This document shows, in pieces, positions 35,375-44,614 of a stretch of 64,000 nucleotides of DNA. A program made the position numbers and the translations under genes. The stretch is from Pseudomonas viridiflava (GTDB lineage Bacteria > Pseudomonadota > Gammaproteobacteria > Pseudomonadales > Pseudomonadaceae). Position 1 is the first letter of the stretch. Every line of letters starts with the position of its first letter. The notes beneath the pieces were generated by a model that was given only the letters and a program-made list of their open reading frames with translations, was not told the origin of the DNA and did no database searches. The stretch spans positions 124,001 to 188,000 of the forward strand of contig NZ_UWFN01000285.1 of assembly GCF_900602065.1 (NCBI RefSeq). Reading direction: 5' to 3'.

Positions 35375-36292
35375 TTAACTAAAAACCGCCGCGGGAAATT
35401 TCTGCTCTTCCAGCTTCTCCATCACCAACCCGATGAATGCGGATACCGCTAACGGCAAATGCTGCCGACTGGGATAAAGCACATGCAGGCCGTACCCGGT
35501 GCGGTGGTATTGGGGAAGCACTGAGACGAGGCGACCTTGCTGGAGATCAACTTTAGTCATGGCGGACGGCAGCAAGGCAAGGCCAAGTCCGGCCAGGGTT
35601 GCTTTACGCAAGGCCTGGGCGGTGTTGCCATTGAAGCGGCTAGTGATTCGCACCTCTTCCTCTGCACCGCCTGGCCCATGAAGAAGCCAGGTGGTGACGC
35701 CGCTCGGGTGAGCAAAACTCACACAGTCGTGATCGACGAGGTCTTCCAGGGTGGCTGGCACGCCTCTTTTCCTCAAGTAACCGGGGCTGGCAACCAGCCC
35801 CTCGTTGCCCGATTCAAGAAGTTGACGACCGACATAGCCTGAGTCCTGCAACGCGCCACCGCGAAACGCGATGTCGATCCGGTCGGCAATCAAATCGGCG
35901 CGCGCATCGCTCAGTACGAAGTCGAGATGTACCCGTGGATACGTGTCGAGAAAATCGGCCACCCATTCCATGGGGAAGAAGTCGAAGAAATCAGCCATGG
36001 CCGCAATACGAACGGTGCCACTCGGTTCCTGACTTCCCGTCATCAACTGCTGCCCAGCGTTAATCAAACCTTCCACTGCCCCACGGCATTGCTCGTGAAA
36101 AGCCTCGCCTGAGTGGGTAAGCGTGAGCTTGCGCGTGGAGCGCTGCAGAAGCCTCGTGCCGAGTTGAGCCTCAAGCTGCTGGATGCGTCGGCTTAAGGTG
36201 TTGGAGGGCATTCCAAGCTGTCGAGCTGCTTCAGCGAAGCTGCCACTGCGTACTACTTGTACAAATAGCGCGACGTCATTCAGGTCAATCAC
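35375..36292 (-). CDS. LysR-family transcriptional regulator
   Basis: HTH at ~17-50 (FAEAARQLGMPSNTLSRRIQQLEAQLGTRLLQRSTRK) and effector domain (GLALLPSAMTKVDLQQGRLVSVLP near the end), 305 residues. It is divergent from the pirin and old-yellow-enzyme genes across a 248-base gap that shows nothing else. It resembles the CrgA-like LysR group often linked to small reductases. Confidence 0.9.
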   Translation of the reverse strand: MIDLNDVALFVQVVRSGSFAEAARQLGMPSNTLSRRIQQLEAQLGTRLLQRSTRKLTLTHSGEAFHEQCRGAVEGLINAGQQLMTGSQEPSGTVRIAAMADFFDFFPMEWVADFLDTYPRVHLDFVLSDARADLIADRIDIAFRGGALQDSGYVGRQLLESGNEGLVASPGYLRKRGVPATLEDLVDHDCVSFAHPSGVTTWLLHGPGGAEEEVRITSRFNGNTAQALRKATLAGLGLALLPSAMTKVDLQQGRLVSVLPQYHRTGYGLHVLYPSRQHLPLAVSAFIGLVMEKLEEQKFPAAVFS

Positions 36293-36540
36293 GTGATCGC
36301 CACTCCGCTAAAAAATGGATCAGTTCAATCCAATTATGCCATCTAATAAAGCAATCAAAGGACACATATCCTTGAGCCATTGCTGAGATTGACCTCCAAC
36401 TACCGGATCCCTGAGTTAACCCCAGTCCGGCAACAACGAGAGCATTTCACTCATTAAACGCATCTGCCCCAGGCAAACGAAGCTCTGCTTGACGACGTTA
36501 CCTTGCGGGCAATGGTGCTCGATATTCAGAGAGAAAACAT

Positions 36541-37380
36541 ATGACCGCCACCACCGCAGTTCGACCACGCAGCATTGTCCATCGTACCGAAGGCAGAACA
36601 CATGGCCCCATCACGCGACTTGTCAGCCCTGGTGATCTGGGCGAGCTTTTGAAGCCATTTATTTTCCTGGATATTTTCAGCCTGAACGCCGGGGGCGGTA
36701 AGTCGAGTTTCGGCATGCATCCGCACTCAGGGATCGCAACCGTTACCTTCATGACCCAAGGCGATGTAGTTTATGAAGACACCACCGGGGCGACAGGCTT
36801 ATTGCTGGCCGGGGGTGTTGAGTGGATGCAGGCCGGCAGCGGGGTGTGGCACGACGCTACGCTAGCGAGCGATTCCCCAATCCAGGGATTCCAACTCTGG
36901 GTCGCATTGCCTCCATCGCTGGAAAACGCGCCTGCCGTGAGCGTCTATCTCGCACCCTCCCAAGTTCCTCAGGCAGGCCCGGCCCGTGTGCTTCTGGGCC
37001 GTTATGGGGATGCTCAAAGCTTGATCGAAGCCCCGAGTGACATGAACTATCTCGCCGTGAATTTGAAAGACGGTGAGCACTGGCGCTACACACCACCGTC
37101 CGGTCACACCATTGCCTGGCTGGCTGTCAGTTCAGGAAGTGTGGACGCAGGTGCAGTGATAGATACCGGCGAACTCGCCGTGTTTGAAGAATCGGAGCAC
37201 CCCATCAACTTCATCGCGAAAGGCGATTGCACCTTCGTGATGGGCTCGGCGGTAAAGCATCCGTATGACCTGATAACGGGACACTACTCGGTTCACACGA
37301 GCAAAGCAGCTCTGGCGCAGGGTGAACAAGGAATACAGCAGATTGGCGCGCGCTTGCGACAGCAGGGACGGCTCAAATAG
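36541..37380 (+). CDS. Pirin-family cupin protein
   Basis: Bicupin protein, 279 residues. Cupin 1 has the His pair in SFGMHPHSGIATVTF and then VEWMQAGSGVWHDA. In characterised pirins (human pirin, YhhW) the metal is held by two His, a further His and a Glu in an H-x-E pattern; here that place reads H-D-A, so the Glu ligand is absent. Pirins act as quercetinases or redox-linked regulators; this one may be altered. A CDS for an old yellow enzyme follows after 73 bases, probably in the same transcript. Confidence 0.87.
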   Translation: MTATTAVRPRSIVHRTEGRTHGPITRLVSPGDLGELLKPFIFLDIFSLNAGGGKSSFGMHPHSGIATVTFMTQGDVVYEDTTGATGLLLAGGVEWMQAGSGVWHDATLASDSPIQGFQLWVALPPSLENAPAVSVYLAPSQVPQAGPARVLLGRYGDAQSLIEAPSDMNYLAVNLKDGEHWRYTPPSGHTIAWLAVSSGSVDAGAVIDTGELAVFEESEHPINFIAKGDCTFVMGSAVKHPYDLITGHYSVHTSKAALAQGEQGIQQIGARLRQQGRLK

Positions 37381-37453
37381 CAGCTTTTGACCTTAGCGCG
37401 ATAACCGTTTCGACAACCACTCATCAATATTCCTACTCATACAGAGACACGTC

Positions 37454-38533
37454 ATGACTACGAGCAATCTCGACCTTCTTTTGTCTCCCACGCAGATCGC
37501 AGCCCTCCCCCTGAAAAATCACATGGTTATGGCGCCGCTAACGCGAAGCCGTGCCGGGGATGGCGATGTCCCGACGTCCGCGGCCGTCGAGTATTACCGT
37601 CAACGTGCCGGTGCTGGTCTCATCATTACTGAAGGTTCTCAGGTCTGCGCTCAAGGCAAGGGCTACATGAGAACACCCGGGATCTTCACCTCTGAGCAAG
37701 TCGCCGGCTGGAAACATGTCACCGACGCCGTGCACGCAGAAGGTGGACGGATATTTCTCCAACTCTGGCACGTCGGGCGCCTGTCCCACTCCCTGGTACA
37801 GCTCGACAATCAGCTTCCGGTAGCACCTTCGGCGATCAAGACTGATGGCGAGATCTACACGCCAGAAGGACTTAAGCCTTATGAAGTACCACGGGCCCTG
37901 ACCGTAGATGAAATATCCGGGGTAATCGCTGACTTCCGCCAAGGTGCTGAAAACGCGAAACGTGCGGGATTCGACGGTGTGGAAATCCACGCGGCAAACG
38001 GTTACTTGATCGATCAGTTCCTGCGCGATGGCACCAACTCCCGAACCGACTCTTACGGCGGCGCTGTAGAAAATCGTGCCCGGTTCCTCAGGGAAGTCGT
38101 GGAGTCGGTCATCGAAGTATTCGGGGCCAGCCGCGTGGGCGTTCGTCTGTCGCCAATCTTCAATTACTTCTCCATGAGCGACAGCAATCCCCAGGCGATT
38201 TTCAACTACACAGCGAAAATGCTCAGCCACTATGGCCTGGCGTATCTCCACGTCGTTGAACTCGGTGCAGGGTCATTCGATTTCAGGGAGCTGAAACGTC
38301 GTTTCGGCGGCACCTACATCGCCAACGGGGGCTATGACGCAGAACGCGCAGAAACCTCGCTCCGCGAAGGAAATGCTGACCTGGTGTCGTTCGGCACAGC
38401 GTTCCTCGCCAACCCGGATCTGGTGGAGCGATTCAAACAAGGTGCGGTACTGAATAACGCAGACCCGACCACCTTCTATCAGGGTGAGGAGCGCGGGTAC
38501 ACGGATTATCCGACGTTGGCTGAACTCGGATAA
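37454..38533 (+). CDS. Old yellow enzyme-type alkene reductase (NemA/XenB-like)
   Basis: FMN oxidoreductase, 359 residues, that reduces activated double bonds or nitro compounds with NAD(P)H. The active-site HxxN is in GVEIHAANGYLIDQFL, followed by the FMN-phosphate loop DSYGG. The TIM-barrel starts with LKNHMVMAPLTRSRAG and ends near VSFGTAFLANPDLVERF. It follows the pirin gene and lies in front of the SDR remnant. It may respond to the LysR gene at 35375. Confidence 0.92.
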   Translation: MTTSNLDLLLSPTQIAALPLKNHMVMAPLTRSRAGDGDVPTSAAVEYYRQRAGAGLIITEGSQVCAQGKGYMRTPGIFTSEQVAGWKHVTDAVHAEGGRIFLQLWHVGRLSHSLVQLDNQLPVAPSAIKTDGEIYTPEGLKPYEVPRALTVDEISGVIADFRQGAENAKRAGFDGVEIHAANGYLIDQFLRDGTNSRTDSYGGAVENRARFLREVVESVIEVFGASRVGVRLSPIFNYFSMSDSNPQAIFNYTAKMLSHYGLAYLHVVELGAGSFDFRELKRRFGGTYIANGGYDAERAETSLREGNADLVSFGTAFLANPDLVERFKQGAVLNNADPTTFYQGEERGYTDYPTLAELG

Positions 38534-38572
38534 GCAATACATAAATCGACAAATAGGCAAATAGGCACAGAC

Positions 38573-38724
38573 ACGCCAACCTATAGCGCAGCCAAAGCAG
38601 CAGTTCATTCACTCAAACTAGAGGCCCCTCAGTCGAAGTTATCGAGCTTGCGCCATTACGATTTGCTGAGGCGAGCGGCTCACCTGATGAGTTGTTGAAA
38701 ATGCTGGCGGATAAAGCCACCGGC
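38573..38724 (+). pseudogene. Remnant of a short-chain dehydrogenase (DltE-like)
   Basis: Two pieces of an SDR are visible in different frames. PTYSAAKAAVHSL holds the catalytic YxxxK. Then, after a frame change, VEVIELAP and LRFAEASGSPDELLKMLADK resemble the middle and end of DltE-like oxidoreductases. The expected 50-60 residues between YxxxK and the end are mostly missing, and no start is present. The 392-base gap 38534-38925 otherwise holds only the MarR operator. Confidence 0.5.
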
Positions 38725-38896
38725 AGCGTGACACTGGTTTGGGGGGAGTGCTTTGTGCGTCCAGGCAGGCGGTCTTCGCCTGCTTGTAACACCGTCATCC
38801 CCTCAGGGCGGTCAGCCAAAGGGGACTTAGCCCGTCAGGCCATTCGTCGCGCACAGACAGCGACGGTTGACAGCCAGAGTCCGCTTCCCAAATATA

Positions 38897-38921
38897 TAGC
38901 GCACTATACAATAGTGAGCTA
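38897..38921. promoter_or_regulatory. Probable operator of the MarR gene
   Basis: A 25-base inverted repeat with arms TAGC-G-CACTAT and ATAGTG-A-GCTA around ACA, ending four bases before the MarR start codon at 38926. Position and form fit an autoregulatory MarR/OhrR-type operator. Confidence 0.6.
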
Positions 38922-38925
38922 TTCA

Positions 38926-39357
38926 ATGGACTCAAATCGGAAACATGTGGGTATGCAGCTCTCGTTTGCGCTCTATGCGGCAGCAAATCGGATGGTGCGC
39001 TTGCACAAACCCTACCTGGAACCGCTGGGCCTGACCTTCCCGCAGTACTTGGTCATTCTGGAGCTTCTAAACGGCTCTCCACTTTCTGTGGGAGCTCTTG
39101 GAACCCGCCTGGCGATGGACGCTGGAACCATAACGCCATTGCTGAAGCGGCTTGAAGCTGCCGGACTCGTCACTCGCACACGGGATCCCGCCGACGAGCG
39201 CCGCGTGATGATCGATCTGGCGCCTGATAGCCACAGGCTGGAAGCTGACATTCGGGGAATCACCAGCAAAATCAAGTCAGCCTGCCAGCTTGATGAACGG
39301 GGTATCGACGAGCTTCGGCACACGCTCGATGCGCTCGGCCATCCGGCAACCGACTGA
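38926..39357 (+). CDS. MarR-family transcriptional regulator
   Basis: Winged-helix regulator, 143 residues. It has FPQYLVILELLNGSPLSVGALGTRLAMDAGTITPLLKRLEAAGLVTRTRDPADERR, the full MarR helix-turn-helix and wing. The ATG at 38926 is preferred over the longer frame from 38692 because the family pattern begins here and the operator-like repeat lies just upstream. No Cys equivalent to the OhrR sensor is at the N-terminus (MDSNRKHVGMQLSFALYAA), so redox sensing of that type is not expected. Flanked on both sides by decayed genes. Confidence 0.88.
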   Translation: MDSNRKHVGMQLSFALYAAANRMVRLHKPYLEPLGLTFPQYLVILELLNGSPLSVGALGTRLAMDAGTITPLLKRLEAAGLVTRTRDPADERRVMIDLAPDSHRLEADIRGITSKIKSACQLDERGIDELRHTLDALGHPATD

Positions 39358-39388
39358 GCATTTCTCACACTTGAACAAAGAGGAATTC

Positions 39389-39559
39389 ATGACCATTTCA
39401 ATGGCGAGATTCGATGCTGATACAGCGATGGACGATACCCTGCAATTTCAGAAAACAGTCCGCACGCGGCGGTCTTTTCGTGGCTTTCTAGACACGCCTG
39501 TACCCGACCGAGTCAGAGGCGACAGGCGTACACACCCGAGCGTCTGCGCGACACGCTAG
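39389..39559 (+). pseudogene. Truncated nitroreductase
   Basis: ATG 39389 with AGAGGA upstream begins a normal nitroreductase N-terminus (TLQFQKTVRTRRSFRGFLDTPVPDRV). After that the frame runs into unrelated residues and stops at 39559. A second frame around 39530-39600 (PERLRDTLVHLHIQRG) may be a C-terminal scrap. About 130-150 residues, including the FMN sites, are missing. The translation signal is intact, the enzyme is not. Confidence 0.65.
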
Positions 39560-39622
39560 TTCATTTGCACATCCAGCGAGGCTGTCACGTCAGCATTGGC
39601 CGCAAGTCAGGAGGTTATTTAA

Positions 39623-40360
39623 ATGAAAATCGGAATTATCGGCGCAGGCAATATCGGGACGACCCTGGCCCGCAAGCTCGCGGCATGCGGCCACGAAGTG
39701 AAATGGGCAAACTCGAAAGGCCCGCAGAGCATTCAAAGCCTTGCCAATGAAATCGGCGCACACGCAGTGACCAAGGAAGAGGCAGTGTGCGGAGTAGACG
39801 TCGTGATTCTTTCCATCCCCTTCGCAAACTATCCGGATCTAAAGCAAACGTTGAGTGGTGTGAGCAGGAAAACCGTTGTCATTGATACATCCAACTACTA
39901 TCCAGGCCGTGATGGGGCGATCAAGGACGTTGATGATGGCAAGCCCGAAAGCGTCTGGGTAAGTGAGCAGATTGGCCGTCCGGTGGTTAAGGCATGGAAC
40001 GCCGCCCTCGCAGCGACCCTTGCCGACAAAGGTCAACTAGCCGGATCCTCAACGCGCATCGCCCTGCCTGTAGCGGGAGGAGACACAACCGCCGAGGCCA
40101 TCGCACAGGATCTTGTGGAGGACACCGGCTTTACCGCGCTGGCTTCTGGCAGTCTTGAAAATTCGTGGTGCCAGCAACCGGGCACGCCGGCTTACTGTAC
40201 CGAACTGACATTGTCGGAGCTGAAGTTGGCGCTGCAGGCTGCAGATAAAGCACGGGCACCTCAAAACCGTGACGCACTGATGGCCAGGTTCATGGCTGCC
40301 GGCAGTCACTTCACCCATGAGCAAATTGTCACCCTGAATCGCGATATGACTGCCCGATGA
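39623..40360 (+). CDS. NAD(P)-binding oxidoreductase, F420-dependent reductase-like
   Basis: Rossmann-fold protein, 245 residues, with the dinucleotide motif GIIGAGNIGTTLARKL at 4-19, followed by VILSIPFANYPDL. Resembles the NADPH:F420 oxidoreductase family, which in Pseudomonas probably acts on another acceptor; the true substrate is unknown. It follows the broken nitroreductase, with AGGAGG 9 bases before the start. Confidence 0.8.
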   Translation: MKIGIIGAGNIGTTLARKLAACGHEVKWANSKGPQSIQSLANEIGAHAVTKEEAVCGVDVVILSIPFANYPDLKQTLSGVSRKTVVIDTSNYYPGRDGAIKDVDDGKPESVWVSEQIGRPVVKAWNAALAATLADKGQLAGSSTRIALPVAGGDTTAEAIAQDLVEDTGFTALASGSLENSWCQQPGTPAYCTELTLSELKLALQAADKARAPQNRDALMARFMAAGSHFTHEQIVTLNRDMTAR

Positions 40361-40478
40361 CTTCTTCAGGCGGGATCCATAACCAGACTCCCGCTTTCGT
40401 AATCAAATCGCCAAAGCCAGCTTTTTACACAGAACATTTACCGTGCAAACGGATGGCGAAATCCACGACTGTCTCAGT

Positions 40479-41429
40479 TTAAGCATTTCCCATCTTGCGG
40501 CCATTTGCCTGATCCTGAGGCTGCTCCCATGGTGGACAGGGTGACCACGCATCGACCAGCTTGTCGATGAACAGACGGATCTTGGGAGAAAGATGTCGCT
40601 TACTGGGATAGATGATCCGGATAGGCTCTGCTGCCTCGGCGTACTTCGCGAGTACTTGAACAAGCTTGCCAGTGCGTAGTTCCTGGCTAACCACGTACGA
40701 AGGAAGTGTCGTAATGCCCAAACCCGCCATCGCGGACTGATGCAGCGCCTCAGCACTGTCCATCTGCAGCCGTCCACCCTGAGTGAAAGTCAGCGTCTGC
40801 CCGTTCACCCGAAAATTCCACGGAAGCAGTCTTCCTCCACTAACAAAATGCAGACACTCGTGGGTGGATAACCCCTCGGGTGTTTCAGGCTCTGGATGCT
40901 CAGCGAGATAGTCCGGTGACGCACAGGTGATCATCTGCTGATACGCCACAGTGCGGGTCAGTAATCGAGAATCCTCCTTGGGTGGGCCAATACGCATGGC
41001 CAGGTCAAAGCCCTCATCAATGAGATCCACCAGTCGGTCGGAAAACGTAACGTCGGCACTCAGCGAAGGCCACTCCCTCAAGCAATACTCAATGTGAGGG
41101 AGAACGTGAAGCCTGCCGAGCGCAACTGGCAGACTCATGCGCAATCGGCCACTAGGTGTCGAGCGTCGAAAAGCCAGTGCGTCCTCAACATCGTCCAGAT
41201 CATCAAGGATGCCGACACAGCGCTCGTACAGAACCTGACCGTCATCCGTCAGGCTCAGACTACGGGTTGTACGGTTGAGCAACCGCACCTGCAATCGAGC
41301 CTCCAGCCTGACCACCGATTTACCGACTGCCGAACGGGTAAGACCTAGTTGCCTGGCCGCAGCGGTAAAGCTCCCGGCATTCACCGAGCTTACGAAAGCG
41401 GCAATGTCGTTCAGGTTGTGGATTTCCAT
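40479..41429 (-). CDS. LysR-family transcriptional regulator
   Basis: HTH at ~18-50 (FTAAARQLGLTRSAVGKSVVRLEARLQVRLLNRTTRS), 316 residues. Divergent from the esterase at 41549 and probably its regulator. The C-terminal part, IRIIYPSKRHLSPKIRLFIDKLVDAW, is typical of CrgA-like members. Confidence 0.9.
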   Translation of the reverse strand: MEIHNLNDIAAFVSSVNAGSFTAAARQLGLTRSAVGKSVVRLEARLQVRLLNRTTRSLSLTDDGQVLYERCVGILDDLDDVEDALAFRRSTPSGRLRMSLPVALGRLHVLPHIEYCLREWPSLSADVTFSDRLVDLIDEGFDLAMRIGPPKEDSRLLTRTVAYQQMITCASPDYLAEHPEPETPEGLSTHECLHFVSGGRLLPWNFRVNGQTLTFTQGGRLQMDSAEALHQSAMAGLGITTLPSYVVSQELRTGKLVQVLAKYAEAAEPIRIIYPSKRHLSPKIRLFIDKLVDAWSPCPPWEQPQDQANGRKMGNA

Positions 41430-41548
41430 ACAGTTTCAATCGCTCCAGGCCGGGGCGCCGTGGCACCTTGTATGGGGAACCCTATTCCCCAATTGAAGGA
41501 ATAATATCTCAATTAGCAAATCAGCGACCCACGCCAATTGAGATCACT

Positions 41549-42475
41549 ATGAATACAAAAGTAGAAGCAGCCGTACAAACCTGGGCCAACAGTTTGAGCG
41601 ATTTGGTACCCGTACTGCAGGGAATTGATACCACTACAAAAATGAGCGACATCCGCGACAGCTACGCGAAAATGCTCGCGCAAAATCCAGCGCCCACAGG
41701 CGTCAAGTTCGAAGCAGTCGATATGGGTGGAGTGCCGGGCACCCTCGTGACACCCGATGAAATCAAGACCGATGCAGTTGTCATGTACATCCATGGCGGC
41801 GCGTACATAGTTGGCCGTCCAGACGGCTACCACGGGATAGGCGGCAACTACGCGAAAATGCTCGGCGCTCGTGTCTACATGCCTGATTACCGCCTCGCAC
41901 CGGAGCATAAGTTTCCAGCATCCATCGACGACACACTGCACGCCTACGAATGGTTGCTTGAGCAGAAAATCCCGGCCAACAAGATCGCATTTTCAGGCGA
42001 GTCGGCAGGCGGCGCGATGGTCGTCAGTGTGATGGTGGCGGCCAAATCCAAAGGGCTTCCGCTACCTGCGGTGGGCTCTTCGATTTCGCCTTGGGCAAAC
42101 CTGGAACACACCGGTGCGTCCATGAGCAATCGTGAGGGGCTGGACCCTTTGAACTCCAAGCCGGTGCTGGACATCCTCGCGAGAGCTTTCCTGGGAGACA
42201 CGCTTGCTAACCATCCTCTGGCATCGCCAGTATTCGCGGACGTCACTGGACTCCCACCCATTCTGGTACAGATTGGTGAAAATGAGCTGATGCTCAGTGA
42301 CGCGATGCGTCTGGCGACTCATCTGGCTGACAACCGCGTCCGAGTCAATCTTGAAGTGTGGCCTGCCATGTTCCACGCTTGGCACTTCTACTCCTCCATG
42401 CTGCCGGAAGGTCTGCACGCCATGGAGAGCTCTGTGCGATTCATCGAGACCGGTCTGGCCAACGCAACCCGCTAA
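41549..42475 (+). CDS. Alpha/beta-hydrolase esterase, hormone-sensitive lipase family
   Basis: 308-residue esterase. The oxyanion motif MYIHGGAY (~residues 73-80) and nucleophile elbow FSGESAGG are present. The Asp is in ENELMLSDAM and the His in MFHAWHFYS, completing the triad. The frame is open to 41468, but ATG 41549 starts the family pattern. No signal peptide, so probably cytoplasmic. Likely regulated by the divergent LysR gene. Substrate unknown (short acyl esters are usual). Confidence 0.88.
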   Translation: MNTKVEAAVQTWANSLSDLVPVLQGIDTTTKMSDIRDSYAKMLAQNPAPTGVKFEAVDMGGVPGTLVTPDEIKTDAVVMYIHGGAYIVGRPDGYHGIGGNYAKMLGARVYMPDYRLAPEHKFPASIDDTLHAYEWLLEQKIPANKIAFSGESAGGAMVVSVMVAAKSKGLPLPAVGSSISPWANLEHTGASMSNREGLDPLNSKPVLDILARAFLGDTLANHPLASPVFADVTGLPPILVQIGENELMLSDAMRLATHLADNRVRVNLEVWPAMFHAWHFYSSMLPEGLHAMESSVRFIETGLANATR

Positions 42476-42587
42476 GCAGGCAGCGAGATTTCGGTCGCGC
42501 CACTGCCTTGAGGATACATTCTTGCGGAATATCAGGTACGTGTGCGAAATAGCGCCCAAGATCTGAATAATCAGGATTTGGTTCGCT

Positions 42588-43478
42588 CTACAAAGTGGCA
42601 TCGGCCATCTCTGCCAGCCACTTTAGACAAGCACTTACTTTCTCCTGCCGCTCTCGCCCTGGCACGCACATCGCAAAGTAACGCGGGCCAGGAAGAGTCA
42701 CGTCGGGTCTGTATGCAACAAGCTCTGCTCGCTTGAGGCTATCGGCCACCAGAACATTGCTTGCCAGCACCAGCCCCTGACCCGCGACCGCAGCATTCAA
42801 AGCGTAATGCTCGTCATCGAACTCCCGAATTTGAGCGGTTTCAAGCCAGGCTTGGCACCCTGCCGCTTCGCACCAACTTCGCCAGTTGACTGAATGTCCT
42901 CCTGGAATCTGCCAGTGCAGATTGATCAATTCGATCCGATTTACGTTCAGTGAGCTGAGAAGGCCCGGAGCGCCGTAAACCGAAAACTGCTCGACCATCA
43001 ATTCCTGACAAAAAAGCTTCGGGTCATCACGACCCACAGCCCGAATCGCAACGTCAATGCTGGAGTCACGCAGCAAATCCACCAATTCGTTTCGTGTATC
43101 GACACGAACGTTAAACTGCTCAAAGGTGCGATAGAAGCTACCTAGCCTGGGGATCAGCCAAGTCAGAGCCAGGCTGGGCGTAGTGGAAATGGTCAGAGAT
43201 TGCTTGGCAGAGCCTGGATAGAAAACTTCCAGGCTCTGCCGAATATCCAACAACGCGCCATGGGCCTGTCGATAGAGCAGCTCACCTCTGTCGGTTAACA
43301 CTACCCCTTGTCCAGATCGCTCGAACAGCATGGCTCCAAGCGAAGTCTCCAACGTTCTGACTTGATAGGAAATGGCCGCCGGGGTGACTGAAAGTTCCTG
43401 AGCTGCCGCTTTAAAGCCGCCTAACCGTGCGGCAGCCTCAAAAGTGCGCAGTGCGTTAAGTGGAAGGGTTGAAAACAC
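42588..43478 (-). CDS. LysR-family transcriptional regulator, GcvA-like
   Basis: HTH at ~18-50 (GGFKAAAQELSVTPAAISYQVRTLETSLGAMLFERSGQ), 296 residues. Divergent from a PACE transporter, an arrangement known for AceR-AceI, where the LysR protein activates the pump. Sequence similarity cannot settle the effector. Confidence 0.88.
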   Translation of the reverse strand: MFSTLPLNALRTFEAAARLGGFKAAAQELSVTPAAISYQVRTLETSLGAMLFERSGQGVVLTDRGELLYRQAHGALLDIRQSLEVFYPGSAKQSLTISTTPSLALTWLIPRLGSFYRTFEQFNVRVDTRNELVDLLRDSSIDVAIRAVGRDDPKLFCQELMVEQFSVYGAPGLLSSLNVNRIELINLHWQIPGGHSVNWRSWCEAAGCQAWLETAQIREFDDEHYALNAAVAGQGLVLASNVLVADSLKRAELVAYRPDVTLPGPRYFAMCVPGRERQEKVSACLKWLAEMADATL

Positions 43479-43592
43479 GCACAGCTCCTCGACAAGTTGA
43501 ATTGATGCCCAGTCAATTTATCTCATTTTTCGTAGCGCGTAAGGGACCCTATCTTCACAGATATTCGATCTAACAGCGCTTCGGAGAACACC

Positions 43593-44054
43593 ATGCAAGG
43601 CTCTACCCGAAAGATTGTCCAGGCCATCCTCTACGAGTCCATCGCAGTTCTGGTGCTCTCACCCAGCATCTCGCTGATATACGACCAAGGTCTGGCCCAT
43701 GCTGGCGCGCTGTCATTGATGTTGTCTGCAAGCGCACTGATGTGGAACGTGTTCTATAACTACATTTTTGAATGCTGGGAAGCACGCCAGCCACAGCGTG
43801 CTCGCACATTTGGCAGACGCTTGCTCCACTCCCTGGGTTTCGAGGGCGGGCTGGTGCTGCTGTTGGTGCCGCTTGTGGCGTGGTGGCTGGAAATTTCCTG
43901 GTGGGCTGCATTAATCACAGATCTGGGACTGTTCGTGTTTTTCTTCTTTTACGCCCTAGGCTTCCAATGGCTTTTTGATAAATTGTTCGACGTACCAGTA
44001 TCCGCGCGGGATGAAGTTATACGTCCGGGCATCACGTCTTCCGTCGGTAAGTAG
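43593..44054 (+). CDS. PACE-family (AceI-like) efflux protein
   Basis: 153-residue inner-membrane protein with four hydrophobic segments forming two tandem bacterial transmembrane-pair domains. One runs from ILYESIAVLVLSPSIS to MWNVFYNYIFECWE, the second from LLHSLGFEGGLVLLLV to ALGFQWLFDKLF. The membrane Glu near residue 15 (YES) corresponds to the proton-coupling Glu of AceI. The family exports chlorhexidine and short diamines; substrate here unknown. Confidence 0.9.
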   Translation: MQGSTRKIVQAILYESIAVLVLSPSISLIYDQGLAHAGALSLMLSASALMWNVFYNYIFECWEARQPQRARTFGRRLLHSLGFEGGLVLLLVPLVAWWLEISWWAALITDLGLFVFFFFYALGFQWLFDKLFDVPVSARDEVIRPGITSSVGK

Positions 44055-44537
44055 GCCGCAACTTGTGTGGCAGCACGGATAGATACCATGTGCTAGCTGC
44101 GTCGGCAGGCGCGTGAGTAAGCCCCTTAAGGCATACGGATCGTGCCCACTAGGTCGGGCTGACTGGATCAAACTCCTCATCGGTGCCGCCCGTTTTCCGG
44201 TTTCAAGCTGACGCGCTATTTACCATGCCTGCAGAATGATCGGTGTACTCATAACCAATCGATTTCCTGTAGCGCTTACGGGTGAGCCGATCAGCATCGA
44301 CACAGGGGGTATCGCAAGCCGCAAAACGAAGTTTAGCGACCTCAGACCTGACGTCTTTCGCGAGACACGCTACGAATTAGCCAATCCCTGTGGACAAAAC
44401 CTGTTGTGAATGATGGCGAAGTGACGATGCTCGGGGGACGGAATAGAACGTTTGCAGAGTAAAGAAGAGACAAAAAAGAAGTGGTGACTAATTTGCTACC
44501 CAAGGTAGGCGAGCAATCAGGTAGCCAAAGTTAAATA
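44055..44537. other. 483-base gap between the PACE gene and tRNA-Arg
   Basis: No recognisable gene. A 56-codon frame at about 44236-44406 has an ordinary start but no ribosome site and no family resemblance. This gap lies at the 3' side of tRNA-Arg(CCT), a place where islands often integrate; no repeat of the tRNA end was noticed in it. Confidence 0.5.
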
Positions 44538-44614
44538 TGGTGTCCCAGGGCAGGTTCGAACTGCCAACCTTCCCCTTAGGAGGGGGATGCTCTATCCAAT
44601 TGAGCTACTGAGAC
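44538..44614 (-). tRNA. tRNA-Arg (anticodon CCT)
   Basis: A 77-base minus-strand gene including CCA. The acceptor stem GTCTCAG pairs with the 3' end, the anticodon loop is CTCCTAA (anticodon CCT, codon AGG), and the T arm contains GTTCGAA. The cloverleaf is complete. Confidence 0.95.

Noticed and set aside
44055..44614. tRNA-Arg(CCT) as an integration site with an island at its 3' side
   Set aside because: No integrase gene or repeat of the tRNA end was seen in the window, so it stays unproven.
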